Source of the DNA: Adiantum capillus-veneris
Taxonomy: Eukaryota; Streptophyta; Polypodiopsida; Polypodiales; Pteridaceae
Direction: 5' to 3'
NCBI GenBank assembly: GCA_014529385.2
Contig: CM043962.1
Span: forward strand, 49,568,098 to 49,632,097
DNA: 64,000 nucleotides
The stretch's first letter is position 1. Each line of letters starts with the position of its first letter. Of this stretch, positions 11,822 through 22,540 are shown piece by piece. The translations under genes and the position numbers were made by a program. Below the pieces are notes generated by a model. The model did not search any database. It saw nothing but the letters and a program-made list of their open reading frames with translations, and had not been told where the DNA came from.

Positions 11822-13409
11822 TGTAATGGAATTTGCCTATTCAATTTGAGAGTAGTGGAGTTTAATGAGAGTACTTTCAAGAAATGATTTTGTGAGCATA
11901 GCGGGTAGACATAATTGAAGATAGCAACATAATTATAGCAATTAGTTAACTTGGCATAGAAAATACTTTTGCAAGAGAGATAATTTAGAGAACATAACAA
12001 CAATTGAGGACCGGATTCATGTGGAGCCGGTCCCCCCCTCCAATAGGCATTTGTATCATGATTTCTCCCATAAAGAGAGACTTGTTACAATACATTCTTT
12101 GTGTTCCTTGTGACCTAGGTGAAGCAATGAAGATGGAAAGCTTCATGCATCACCATCATAGCATAACCTAAACTTGAAGAAAGCTTTAACTATACCAAGC
12201 CTCAGTCCCAAGACCTCAAACACCTTCGAAGGTGGAGAGAGCTAGCAGGGAATGAGGGTAGGGAAGAGGAAGAAGAAACATTTCGTAGGAGAAAGAATTA
12301 GTTCCTCACTTATCATACTCTTGTTGCTAGCATACATAATAGCATAGTAATGAAGAAGAAGGAGATGGCAAGCTTAAGCATTGAAGCATGGCTCTTGGTT
12401 GGATTTGCACTCCATAGCCAAGAGTGTTGGTGTAGGCTCTCAACCTTTACTTGCTTGGAGAGGGAGCTCTTCCACTTTGCATAGCACACAATGAGAGTGC
12501 TTGTGAGTGTGTGTGGGTGAGTATACCCCCTAAGCACCCCCTAGCTTGCTTGGGTCGACCCCCCCTTGTATCTCATGCTTGAAGCTCATTGGACCCCTCC
12601 AGGCCTAGCCAATCACAAGCAGAAGCCATTACAAGCAACAGGGATAGCCTTGGGACAAGTGTCCCCCTTTCCCCTTTGAGAGAGAGGACTTGATAAATGC
12701 AAAAAAAAAAAGATAATTCAAGTAATTTATCATTGGACCCCTTTGAAGCCTAGCCAATAGGCTTCAAGCAACACATGAAGGTAACATGGGTAGGGACCTG
12801 ACATGTGTCCTTGCTGCCTCTTCAAGCTGGGGCTTCCCTTGTGAGTGTGAGTGTGTGTTCTCTCTCTAATCCCTAGGAAAAGGGCTCGCCCCCCCTCTTG
12901 TAGGGATGCTTTTGACTTTAGGATCTCAAGCACCTTAGTCATCAAGCATGACAAAGCACTTGGACTAGGGGGTATTCCCACAAGCATCTCAGGCAAGCAA
13001 GTCAAGGCACCTCAAGCACCTTAATCAAGCGGCAAGTCAAGCACCTCAAGCATGGAGTAAGTCAAGCACCTCAAGCACGACAAGCACCTCAAGCAGGTCA
13101 AGCACCTCGAGCTTGGGCCGGGTTCCCACCTCAAGCTCAACCCTAGCTTACCTAAGGTGAAAGGACTTTTACACACATTATTGGAGGTCTTCAATGAAGC
13201 TAACCCTAAGGTCTTATGCTCCATTGGTTAGCCTTGCTCTTGATAGACCATCTCCCATTTGGGCCCCTTTACTATTGGCCCCGTGTTGAGATAGATCTAT
13301 AAGCACATATCTATATCTTAACACTTGTTCCCATTTATTCTCCCACATTAAGTGATCAATTTAATATGAGAAAATCATTTGGGTTGGTTAGATATTAGAT
13401 TTTATGACA
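11822..13409 (-). repeat. 5' LTR of the gypsy element
   Basis: The 1588-bp repeat is nearly identical to 4741-6346, with TG...CA ends on the minus strand. About 18 substitutions are visible by eye, clustered in the first 260 bases. The caagcacct array is shorter here. Confidence 0.95.
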
Positions 13410-13414
13410 GGAGG
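13410..13414. repeat. Target-site duplication, upper copy (GGAGG)
   Basis: Matches 4736-4740 exactly and abuts the upper LTR end. Confidence 0.95.
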
Positions 13415-14734
13415 GCAATGGTGAAGAAGGTGAGAAAAGACATGTAAATTTCAGGTTTGAAGGGAGAATGGAGAGAAATGAGTTTGTGTGTGTGTGTGTG
13501 TAAGTGTGAAAAGGGATGAGAGGAGATTAGGATGATTCTTGTGTGGATGATGTTTGTAGACTAGGTCCACCATAATATTTGTGGCTCCTAGCCATGAGCC
13601 CAAAAAATTATATAAAATTTGAGAATATTCCCCAAGTTATGGGCTACAACCTTTGTGTTGAACTTTCCTTCAAATTCAGACTGAAAGGGGATGCAGAATT
13701 TCTCACAAAAACAAGTATAATTTAAGACTGCAAAAGTCTCCTAGTGGTCCAAGTTTTGGTTGAACTACCTCATGCATCCAAGAGTGAGCCATTTTCATGC
13801 ATCATAGCATGACATAAGATACTCGAGTGGACTTGAATACATGCATGGAGGAGGATTAATATTAAATAACAAATATATACATGGTGGAAAAACAAAACAA
13901 CCTTGTGCATGGACCATTCATGGAATTTATTATGATAGACACATGGCACCAATGGATGTAAAGAAAATAGGAGAAATATATGCAAAATTTAGAGATATGA
14001 GAAATAGAGAAAGCAAGTGAGAGGGACTCTCATTCTTATTATTAGGGTAGAAGAGAGAAGAAAAGGATGAATATATCTAGGGAAGAAGTGGCTAAGTAGT
14101 TGAAGTCATGTTTTTTGGATTTTCAAGGGTGTGGGTACAAATGTGAGGGCATAAGATTTTATTTATGCATGGTGAGACTGAAATACATATACAATGATAA
14201 CACAATGATCTTACAAGCAACAAAATATAGGTGAAAGACATACTTAGATCTAGTAATATACACACCTAATGCAAGTATTTACATACATATAAATATAGAG
14301 ACCACTTTATTTAGGCATTTATATAAAATGCAATACTTACAAAAAATGGGCCGTAATAATTTTTTATTTTATTTTTGGTTCACCTAGCCAGGTAAGTAGC
14401 TAGTGGGGAGCGTTTTTAGAAGATATGGGTAAAGCTCCTAACATACACACGCCTATGTACAGTGAAAAGGTGTTTATTTCACACTATTTATGTGAGTTTT
14501 CTTGGACGAGGTAGCTCAGTATGGCAATTTGGATAGCCAAAAAATCACTATAATTTAGCCCTCCCCTAGGATGATGGTATATTCATGTACCATCATAAGG
14601 GAGGCCCTCTAAGGCAAGCGATTTAATGTGGTTCTTTTGTCCATCAACAAATGTGGTCTCTTCCTTATGTTCCTCATGTTTTGCATCACAAACATGAACC
14701 AAACAACAAGAATTACATGTTCTTTTTCTTGTGG
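13415..14734. other. No recognisable gene
   Basis: AT-rich DNA that would join with 4735 in the pre-insertion locus. It holds a (GT)n run near 13484-13501 and no frame with a recognised motif. Confidence 0.5.
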
Positions 14735-14971
14735 TCACTTTTGTAAGTATGATAGCAGAATGCGGCTCAAGTGTGGTTTTGGTCTATAGACATTGACCTT
14801 CTTCAAATGATCTTTGGAATCCAAATCCATAAGTTGATAATAACTAAATTTGAAGGCCTCGTTGATGTATATCCCTTGCCATCTAGTCTTGAACTTGGCG
14901 TCCAACCGGTTATCAAGTTGATTGTCATACCTTAGCACAAGATCTCCCTCTTTGATACCCTTGTCTTTCAA
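14735..14971 (-). pseudogene. Gypsy integrase C-terminal fragment
   Basis: These 78 codons carry the post-core integrase pattern GDLVLRYDNQLDNRLDAKFKTRWQG followed by YYQLMDLDSKDHLKKVNVYRPKPHLSR. That pattern is typical of Ty3/gypsy integrases after the catalytic core. No core is visible upstream on the minus strand, so this is an isolated remnant. It differs from the chromovirus at 6.7 kb and from the fragment at 15.8 kb, so it derives from a third lineage. Confidence 0.75.
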
Positions 14972-14999
14972 AGTTGCACTGTCATCGAGTGTTGGCTTG

Positions 15000-15760
15000 A
15001 CAAAGGGGTTTCATCAACTGGACAAGTGCCGAGTCTCTAACTACACAGATTTACAAGATGTCACACAAAAAGAAGATAGAAGATTGAAAATTAGGCATAG
15101 AAATCCTAACCATTCTTTGTATTTCAATTTTTGTTACAAGTTGCCACTTCGCCCGATGGCGTAGGTTCACTCTTTCTCTCTCAGAGACTTGACAATTCCT
15201 TGCAACACATTGATTACAATAGGCTTCAAGCCTCTTTTTATATAGGACCTAGGCTAAACTACTTTTAGACAAAAGCAAAAGCATACATTACTTTTCCCCA
15301 AAGTTTTAGTATTTAGGTAAAAAAACTTGAAAAAACATGTGATGGCTTTTCAAAGAAACCTGCGTGGGAACTTCTTTCACAACTTGACACTGTAGATTTT
15401 CATACGCACAAAAACGGACGGGACTTGTTCCAAAATGATGCGCCCATCCTTTGAGATCTTTTTGCATCACTATTAACTCCATTCGAGCAATGCCCCGGCT
15501 GTCGTGAGCTTCGCAAACATCTCCCTCTTGCTTTTATAATGTTGCTATGAGCTCTTCATGCTTTTACTTCACATTTCACACTTTAACCCTAATGCTTTTA
15601 TTTTGGGTGGCCAAATGTTTAAAAAAACTCTTTAGTCTTAATGTTTACCAACAATCATTCCATTGAAGAATGCCCCAACATTTTCCCTTTTGTGCAAAAC
15701 TACTTAAATTTCTTTGGCTAAGTTGTTAACATCACAACATTCACGCCCTTTAAACCTGCA
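15000..15760 (-). repeat. Possible LTR of the decayed gypsy element at 15.8-18.0 kb
   Basis: The stretch lies just after the integrase end on the minus strand. It contains a promoter-like CCTATATAAAAAG at about 15233-15246, followed by a leader-like CT/GA-rich segment. A purine-rich run then a TG lie near 15745-15760. No second copy is visible in the window, so the LTR call and its limits are inference. Confidence 0.4.
15233..15246 (-). promoter_or_regulatory. TATA-box-like sequence of the possible LTR
   Basis: The minus strand reads CCTATATAAAAAG, a good plant TATA match, inside the putative LTR and pointing in the same direction as the element. Confidence 0.45.
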
Positions 15761-15832
15761 CATCCTCCGACGTTATTTTTTGTTTGGCAAATCCTCAGAA
15801 TCATCCTCATGCTCCATCTCTGTATTCTCCGA

Positions 15833-16129
15833 CTATTGGTCCAAATCTTGATCTACGATTTCAATTTCTGAATTTCTCTTTTTAAAAAACTTGATTTTTT
15901 TGCTTGCAATTGGAATCTTGGGCTCTGTTCCTTCCAGATCACATAGTTTATAAGTTGCATGATCATATGCATGCTTCACAACGTATGGCCCAAACCATCG
16001 CTTAACCATCTTTTGGAGAGTTGTGTATTGGTTATTAAGGCTACTGTCATAGACCAAAACCCAATCATCATGTTTGATCTTTTTAGGTCTCAATCTGTGC
16101 TTATTGTCAAATTCTTTTTTGTTCTTCAA
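15833..16129 (-). pseudogene. Gypsy integrase C-terminal region
   Basis: These 98 codons have the signature KNKKEFDNKHRLRPKKIKHD, DWVLVYDSSLNNQ and KRWFGPYVV, then YKLCDLEGTEPKIPIASKKI. This is the region after the integrase core in a Ty3/gypsy lineage distinct from the one at 6.7 kb. It belongs with the core piece at 16.5 kb and the RT/RNase H piece at 17.5 kb. Confidence 0.8.
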
Positions 16130-16481
16130 CCATGCTTCCTTTAGCTTGTTCTTGGCAATCTCAACACCTTCATCTTGTCTTCCAAGCTATCAAATTCTTA
16201 ATGCAAGAAAATCCTCTCTGTTCAAACCATAATCCCAAGGTAAGCTACTCCTTGATAAGAATGTCTCTTTTGTAGTCACGATTGGCTTTTGTCCATCAAC
16301 TCAAATGGAATATATCCTATCACTGAACTATGGATGGTATGGTCAGCTCATAAAGAATATGCTAGCAGTCTTGGCCAATCCCCTATATGTCCATTGCAAG
16401 CCTTAGCCAAAGCTTTCTCAATAGGTGGATGACCTCTTTCACTCTTTCCATTACCCTCTGGATTATAAGTTGTAGTGAGAG

Positions 16482-17490
16482 CTAGTTTAATTCCCACTTG
16501 ATCAAAAACTGTTTAGCGTCATCTAAATAAAGCTCTCCCCTATCTACTGTGATTTTCCCAACAAATTGATATATGGAAACCACATCCTCAAGTAGAAACT
16601 TGCATACTACACTTGTTGTCATGTTTCTCAAGGTCCTTCCTTCAACTTGGTTGGTCAAGTCCTCTCTGGCAAGCACTATATATCTCATCTGCCAAAGACC
16701 TATAGGCAATGTCACCGAGTCAACCACCCACTGACATGTAATATAGCTTTCAACAAACTATAAAACATCTTTGTACATCCCTTTCCTCTAATAGCGATCC
16801 TTGATCTTTGTAAAAGTGGCCCAAACTCCTTTGTGTTCTGCCTATAAACTTTCATGAAATTATTTAATAATCACAAACAACTCTTTGTGGAGCTCCTCGT
16901 CTTCGTCTTAGATGCTTCCAAAGATGACCCTCCTCTTTAAGAAAGTAGCCATAAGAGGTTTCTTACTTATTTCTTTGTACTCCTGGTCACTCCAATCATC
17001 TGGTTTTCTCAGAGTACTAAGATAGCGTCCAATAAGAAGCCACTCTCCATCATATTCTTCTTCTAAAAATATTGCAAACACATGAGAAATTCCTGACAAT
17101 CTACATCCACCTGTGAAGACTTATAGAAATTCAAGCCCACATCTTCTTATCTAGAAACCATGTCTTCTTCATCCTCATATCTTGCTCTAGAAATCATATC
17201 TGCAATCGGGTTTTCCCTTCCTAAAATGTGGCAAAATTTTGGGTTAGGAGATTTTAAAAAGAAATCCATCGCATAGCAATATCCTGTGTCAAACAACTCG
17301 AAATCATTCCCAACAATGGTAAACAATCAGTCTCTACAATCACTTCAGCTCCAATTAAATATTCTTTATCACACTTTAATGTTGTCACAACACCCCATAG
17401 CTCTCTCTTAACCTATGGATAATCACTTTGTTTGACACATAAGACTTTGGCCCCAAAACCTAGCTACATATCTGTGTTCTTTTGCCCAAC
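16482..17490 (-). pseudogene. Decayed RNase H tail and integrase core
   Basis: Broken frames on the minus strand still show an RNase H/zinc-domain boundary (an ADMxSRARYEDEEDM-like stretch near 17180-17220, across stops). They also show integrase-core remnants (GLWQMRYIVLAREDLTNQVEGRTL and TVDRGE at 16482-16727). The expected order RNase H, integrase core, C-terminal region is kept down to 15.8 kb, so this is one old element riddled with stops. No intact catalytic triad can be read. Confidence 0.7.
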
Positions 17491-17494
17491 TAGT

Positions 17495-17960
17495 TCATAT
17501 AAGACTTGTATCTACTATTATAGTTACTGGACTTCCACATTTATAATCAGTCTTTCTTAACATAGGTGCACTTAGCATCATCTTCTTCAATTTTTTGATA
17601 GCTTTTGTATGCTTCTCTGTCGAGACAAACCTCTGACCCTTTCTTAACAACTGGTATAATATCTCTACAAGGTGTACAAAGTTCGGCAACCAAATCAAAT
17701 AGAACACAAAGGCTCGTAGAGATCCATGGTGGACTTCAGTAGTAGAAGTGCATCTCTCTTTCATTTTTTGGATAGCTTCAATCTTGACTAGACTTGGCCT
17801 TCGTCCTTCAGGACTACACAAGTGACCTAAAATTAGGACCTCTCTTTCCCCAAAAATAGACTTCTTTTTCCCTAAAAGTGTTAAGTGTACCTCTTTAAGC
17901 TTGGATAGAATCACTTCACAGTCATCAACAACAAACTTTTTGCACCCTCTCTGATCTAAA
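17495..17960 (-). pseudogene. Reverse transcriptase thumb and RNase H start, gypsy type
   Basis: The 139-codon frame reads KLKEVHLTLLGKKKSIFGEREVLILGH, CSPEGRRPSLVKIEAIQKMK and a decayed FLGACxFY-like block, then LYQLLRKGQRF. This is the region between the RT catalytic palm and RNase H in Ty3/gypsy polymerases. The palm (YxDD) is not readable upstream. It is the 5'-most recognisable piece of the 15.8-18.0 kb element. Confidence 0.8.
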
Positions 17961-18074
17961 CACAGTCCATGCTTTGAAATTGTGCTTATCCTGGGTTGGT
18001 AACGCGGCTGGGTAGTGTCTCATGGTAGGTATGACACGTGGTTAGGGTACTAGTTGATAATGCGACAATCATAG

Positions 18075-18456
18075 TATCTTTATGGTGATGTCACCTTCCC
18101 TTCCCTTTATCAAATGGAGGCGTATGGTTGGTAACGTGGCTAACTTATGTCCATATCAAATTATTATTCCCATAGATTTGGGTGGCACCTTGTTGGTAAC
18201 ACGGCAAAATGGTGTCATTTGTAGGGCCTGTCTCAACGATTAAACCCTATGTGGCAAGGCAATCACATCTTTATGGTGATGTCACCTTCCCTTCCCTTTA
18301 TCAAATGGAGGCGTATGGTTGGTAACATGGCTAACTTATGTCCATATCAAATTCTTATTGCCATAAATTTGGGCGGCACCTTGTTGGTAACGCGGCAAAA
18401 TGGTGTCATTCGTAGGGCCTGTCTCGACGCTTAAACCCTATGTGGCAAGGCAATCA
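18075..18456. repeat. 191-bp tandem duplication
   Basis: Two adjacent copies (about 18075-18265 and 18266-18456) share the blocks TATGGTGATGTCACC, GGAGGCGTATGGTTGG and GCACCTTGTTGGTAA at a constant 191-bp offset, with a few substitutions. A further partial similarity (GTTGGTAACGCGGC) lies just upstream at about 17995, so the array may once have been longer. Confidence 0.88.
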
Positions 18457-19880
18457 CATCTCTCATTTTTTGGTACATCCTAAGCTTGTGGGAGTCCATG
18501 ACGAGGCCAGCAGCTCCTCTACCAACAACCGATGACCAATCTTCAAATATAAGAGTCAAACTATGTGTATTGCAACCAACAAGAAAAATATGCGGATACT
18601 GTCGCTTCAAGCTTTTGCTAGCATTCTTGAAACTCTTTGCATTGTCCATCACAATTTGGAAAATTTTTTTGCACCCACTTTCTCTATCATAGTGATAATT
18701 ACGGTAGAAATATAACTGCCATACTTAATTAAACCAGCAGAATCTACAACAATGCACAAATGTCTCACCTCTAGGAGAAACAACCATTATATTAATTAAC
18801 AGTTTTCTTTGTACATTGGACCAACCGTCACTGATTATACTACATCCAAAAACCTCTATATTTCTAAGAATAATATTTTGTACACGCTCTTTTATTTAAG
18901 AAACATTTCTTTAATAGGTCATTCCGTATAGCATGGTACGTTGGCGGTGAAAACCCTGGTCTAAACTCACCAATTTTTCATGCTCTCTTCTAATGCTCAT
19001 TGTTCACAATCAACATAGCACTCCCTAAAAAGTGAATCGCCTCAACAAGAGCGAGTTGTGCATCATTCTAGTAGAACATTACGTAGGCTTTCTTGCAATG
19101 TAGTTTGACGCATAGACACCTTTTCTAGGTCAAAGTGATTATACTACATCCAAAAACCTCTATATTTCTAAGAATAATATTTTGTACACGCTCTTTTATT
19201 TAAGAAACATTTCTTTAATAGGTCATTCCGTATAGCATGGTACGTTGGCGGTGAAAACCCTGGTCTAAACTCACCAATTTTTCATGCTCTCTTCTAATGC
19301 TCATTGTTCACAATCAACATAGCACTCCCTAAAAAGTGAATCGCCTCAACAAGAGCGAGTTGTGCATCATTCTAGTAGAACATTACGTAGGCTTTCTTGC
19401 AATGTAGTTTGACGCATAGACACCTTTTCTAGGTCAAAGTGATGGTTTGTTGAAAATGCACTGTGTAGATTGCTTTCTGGATGCACATCAACATTTGGAT
19501 TGCCCGTCGGTGATGCTTCCGGAGTTTGTTAGTTGGACCCATGTTACTCTTGCATCTTTGAAACATTAGCAATAGGTTTGTAATGTATCTTTGAATCTTT
19601 ATTTTGCTTTTCTTCTCTTAATCATTTGGCCACTATAGTTGCACTAGGGTGGGTACATGTGCGAGTCTTCTTTGGTCCACCTAGAAAGTGTTCCCTTAGT
19701 TGAGGTCCCTAATTTTGTTGCATGGCATAGCTTACACTTCCATTCTATGAATTGATCACCAATATTAATTTCATATTGCCATTCTATCCCAGATGCCTTT
19801 TTTTTGCTACTATTTTGATTTTGGGTTCTATTGCAAGTATCACTAGGTCCAAACTTTTCTTCCATCTCAAATAACTTAAT
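18431..19880 (-). pseudogene. hAT-type transposase remnant (BED finger and DUF659-like)
   Basis: Reading the minus strand downwards, the first piece (about 19880-19644) encodes a BED-finger-like start: WQYEINIGDQFIEWKCKLC, with the first zinc-binding Cys pair. About 700 bp later, broken frames give the DUF659 signature SIISDGWSNVQRKLLINIMVV (near 18820-18840). It continues as MDNAKSFKNASKSL and HIFLVGCNTHSLTL (18652-18560), the usual DNA-ssCAAH-like block of plant hAT transposases. The protein would bind and cut transposon ends. Frames change several times, a 304-bp tandem duplication interrupts it, and the C-terminal dimerisation domain is not visible. I see no clear terminal inverted repeats. 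Confidence 0.7.
18832..19439. repeat. 304-bp exact tandem duplication within the hAT remnant
   Basis: 18832-19135 and 19136-19439 read the same throughout by eye. TGAT occurs at each junction, which suggests unequal exchange or template slippage at a 4-bp microhomology. Confidence 0.95.
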
Positions 19881-20142
19881 TAAGAACACACAGAATAACG
19901 AATACACAACTAAAGTAACGTAGCATGATGCATGCTTTAACAAAAGATTTCCATAAATCTTGTTTATTGATTCAACTTTAACAAATAATTACATCAAATG
20001 AATGAAAACTTAATATACATAAATATCAATCTTTGTTAAACCTCAAACGTCATATAATCATGAATGCAAGTCATTACCACGTAAATGTGTATTTAAAATT
20101 AAGATATATGTAATTTATAATTGAAAGCATACATATTAAGAC

Positions 20143-20298
20143 ACCAAGGATCTATGTTTGCCCAATACTATAGTATAAGACAATAGACCCTTGTCTAAAA
20201 GGATACTTTACAAAAATCAAACCAAGGATCTATGTTTTCCCAATACTCTAGTATAAGACAATAGACCCTTGTCTAACATGACCATATCAAATATCAAG
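20143..20298. repeat. 78-bp tandem duplication
   Basis: The block accaaggatctatgttt through gacccttgtctaa occurs at 20143 and again at 20221, with a few differences. The surrounding 19881-20733 has no recognisable gene. Confidence 0.85.
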
Positions 20299-20733
20299 AA
20301 CCAATACTAGCCCCTCAACAAGACTCATGGCTCCATCATACGGTAACAAGCATAATATAAAGTACATGTGCTGCTCAAATGCAAACAAGTTGAAGTGACT
20401 CCAACTTTGTCCCTACAAGTATTGGCTACAAAGCATACCCTGCCCACAATTCAAAGAACTCAGGACTAGTGGGTCAATAGCCTTAGGAGTGCCTATAAGA
20501 AAAGATGATAGCCCCTTAGATCATGACATTCTTCCCCAAAGGATGCTCCTAGCCAATCAAGAGCTCTATAAGTGCTCTATAAGCACTTTAAGGAAGAGGT
20601 TACGTCCCAAAGAAGGATAGTCTCCCCCAAAATCTAGAAATGAGGCTAGTTGGGGGTTCTTATAATTTTTAAAGGCACCCACTGGGAAAATATAAAATCA
20701 CGACCAGGTCCAACCAGTTTCAATACGTCCAAC

Positions 20734-21003
20734 CTAGTACACTCCCATCCGCATTAGAATCTTGTAAGTCATATGCTTCCCTTGATGAATATTGTCGAGT
20801 TTCTTGTGAGCCATTTTTACATACATGGAATGCCCAGACGGCTCTATACATAGCCTCATAAACCCATGTCTACCTTTCTTATATAAGTGTCCACTAAGAA
20901 ACTCTAGTTGAGGACATTGCTTAACCACTACTTCATTAGCATCTATGGCCAACTGCCATATGGACAAAAAAGGAATCAATTTTTCACTCCAACGTGGAGC
21001 CAT
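20734..21003 (-). pseudogene. RNase H/integrase junction of a VFAWSY-type gypsy element
   Basis: The 89-codon frame ends in KMAHKKLDNIHQGKHMTYKILMRMGVY, which resembles the zinc-binding start of a gypsy integrase (H...H, then KxLxxGxYW). It begins with PRWSEKLIPFLS, typical of the spacer after RNase H. It lies in the correct order after the RT/RNase H pieces at 21.2-22.5 kb. No integrase core is readable further down. Confidence 0.65.
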
Positions 21004-21239
21004 CTCTTAGTTGAATAAATACGCATCAGGTAGATTGTCATCCACTCCCTTAGGAGGCACACCATTAGTTAGTCATGAAAGGTGGTTCGCCTTTTGATGG
21101 GTAGTTCTCTTGTTGACTACTATTGTAAAATCAAATTCTAGCAAGATGATGAACCGTCTCACTATTCTACCTGTATTACACGGTTTATTAACAAGATAAA
21201 ACAAGACTTGGTGATCCACAAAAAATGTAAACTGATTAG

Positions 21240-21713
21240 TCAAAAGGTAATGGAAATTTCTTTTACAGCATACACCATTCCTAACCCTTCTCTTTCTGTT
21301 GTCGTGTAATTCTTCTCTACACTGTTAAGTTGGCGACTAGCATAGCATATAGGAAAATCCATGTTTCCCTCACCTGGTTGTGCCAAAATACAACCTATAG
21401 CAAAAGCAGATGCATCTATATGCACATGGAAAATTTTACTCCAGCCAGGTGCTTTTAATATGGGTGCATATATCAATGCTTTTTCCAACTTTCGGAATGA
21501 TTCCTCGCATTCCTCCATCCATACAAATACAACATTAAGCCCGTAGAGAGTTATAGCAATCATTGCGTACAAGTAAATGAACTTCTTGTAATATCCATAG
21601 TGTCCGATGAAGGATTGTACTTCCCTAACCATTATTGGATGTGGCAATTCAATGATCACCTTTATCTTGTCCATATTCGTAGAAATACCGGTTGCAGACA
21701 CTATATGTCCCAA
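21240..21713 (-). pseudogene. Reverse transcriptase connection and RNase H, gypsy
   Basis: The 157-codon frame reads GHIVSATGISTNMDKIKVI, VQSFIGHYGYYKKFI, WMEECEESFRKLEKAL and then RNase H: HVHIDASAFAIGCILAQPG, FPICYASRQLN, NYTTTEREGLGMVYAV. The RNase H acidic residues D (IDAS) and E (TEREGL) are present. It is the downstream partner of the palm fragment at 21749-21934. Confidence 0.88.
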
Positions 21714-21748
21714 TATCTTGTCTCACCATAAACATGCATTTCTTAGGG

Positions 21749-21934
21749 TTAAGACATATAGGTGAAATATTTCTCAAAAACCTCTCTCAAGTGATATATA
21801 TGGTCTTCTTGCAATAAAGAGTGAGTGCATAGGTCATCTATATAGATCTCTAGAAATATCCAAAGATATTCTTTAAATGCATGCGCCATCAACCTTTGAA
21901 ATGTGGTTGGAGCATTAGTCAGTCCAAAAGGCAT
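21749..21934 (-). pseudogene. Reverse transcriptase palm fragment (YIDD)
   Basis: The 61-codon frame has MPFGLTNAPTTFQRLM and the catalytic YIDD (EIYIDDLCTHS). It is separated from the 21713 frame by a frame break at MS..., where a continuous RT would read on. This is the same lineage as the fragment at 59.8-60.0 kb. Confidence 0.88.
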
Positions 21935-22183
21935 GATTCTATATGCAAAAATTTCCCATTCAGTAGCAAAGATTATCTTATGTTCGTTCTTAAGTTTAAT
22001 TGCTAACTAATTTTAACCCAAAAATTCATCCAAAAAACTATAAGAATGTTTGCTCTCTACTCTCTCAAGTACATGGTCTGGGATAGGAAGAGGTTAGTTG
22101 TCATGAATGGTAGTTGCATTAACTTTTTTGAGATTCACGCATACTCGCAACTTTCCATTTTTCTTGGGGACTACCACTATAGG

Positions 22184-22534
22184 TTAAACCTGATGTGTAT
22201 GCTCAATCTCATAGATGAATTTGGATTCTTTTAGCTTATCTATCTCTTCCTTGTTCTTTCTTGCAAAAGTCTCATTATAGGTATAAGGATGTTGTCTGCT
22301 TGGCTTTGTGCATGGCTTTAAAGGGATGGTATGTTGACAAATGTCAAGATCTACACCATTTAAATCTTTGTATGACCAGGCAAAAACATCTTTATACTCT
22401 TTCAATGTTTTTATCAATATCTCTTGTTCTTTTGCACTTAGATTTGTTGCTATATAAGCTGGTTTTGGTTCATCTCGAGTTTCCACAAGATCAATCATTT
22501 TTGCATCCTCGAGTCCACATAAGACTTTCTCCAC
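22184..22534 (-). pseudogene. Protease-RT linker and RT start (VFAWSY motif)
   Basis: These 116 codons include the diagnostic block YKDVFAWSYKDLNGVDLDIC followed by HTIPLKP and KNKEEIDKLKESKFIYEIEHT. This linker marks the non-chromodomain Ty3/gypsy branch (Tat/Athila-like) in plants. It leads into the RT, which is badly broken between 22180 and 21940. Protease and gag are not recognisable upstream on this strand. Confidence 0.85.
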
Positions 22535-22540
22535 TTTTTT

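Larger units (their letters stand above)
4741..13409 (-). mobile_element. Full-length Ty3/gypsy chromovirus-type LTR retrotransposon
   Basis: An 8.7-kb element has both LTRs, a tRNA-iMet-type primer-binding site, a polypurine tract, and gag-PR-RT-RNaseH-IN-chromodomain in Ty3/gypsy order on the minus strand. A perfect 5-bp duplication (GGAGG) flanks it. The LTRs differ by about 18 substitutions plus one array-length change over about 1.59 kb by eye, so insertion was recent. The coding region is nevertheless broken: a frameshift and a TGA in gag, a ~23-bp net deletion in RT, in-frame TAA and TAG in RNase H/IN, and a frame change before the chromodomain part. The copy is therefore not autonomous as it stands and was probably mobilised in trans, or decayed quickly. 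Confidence 0.97.

Noticed and set aside
15833-17960. Possible horizontal transfer of a fungal-type gypsy element
   Set aside because: The DWVLVYDSSL and SRAR-type blocks reminded me of fungal gypsy elements, but similar elements occur in plants. The decay is deep and I cannot compare databases, so there is no basis for a transfer claim.
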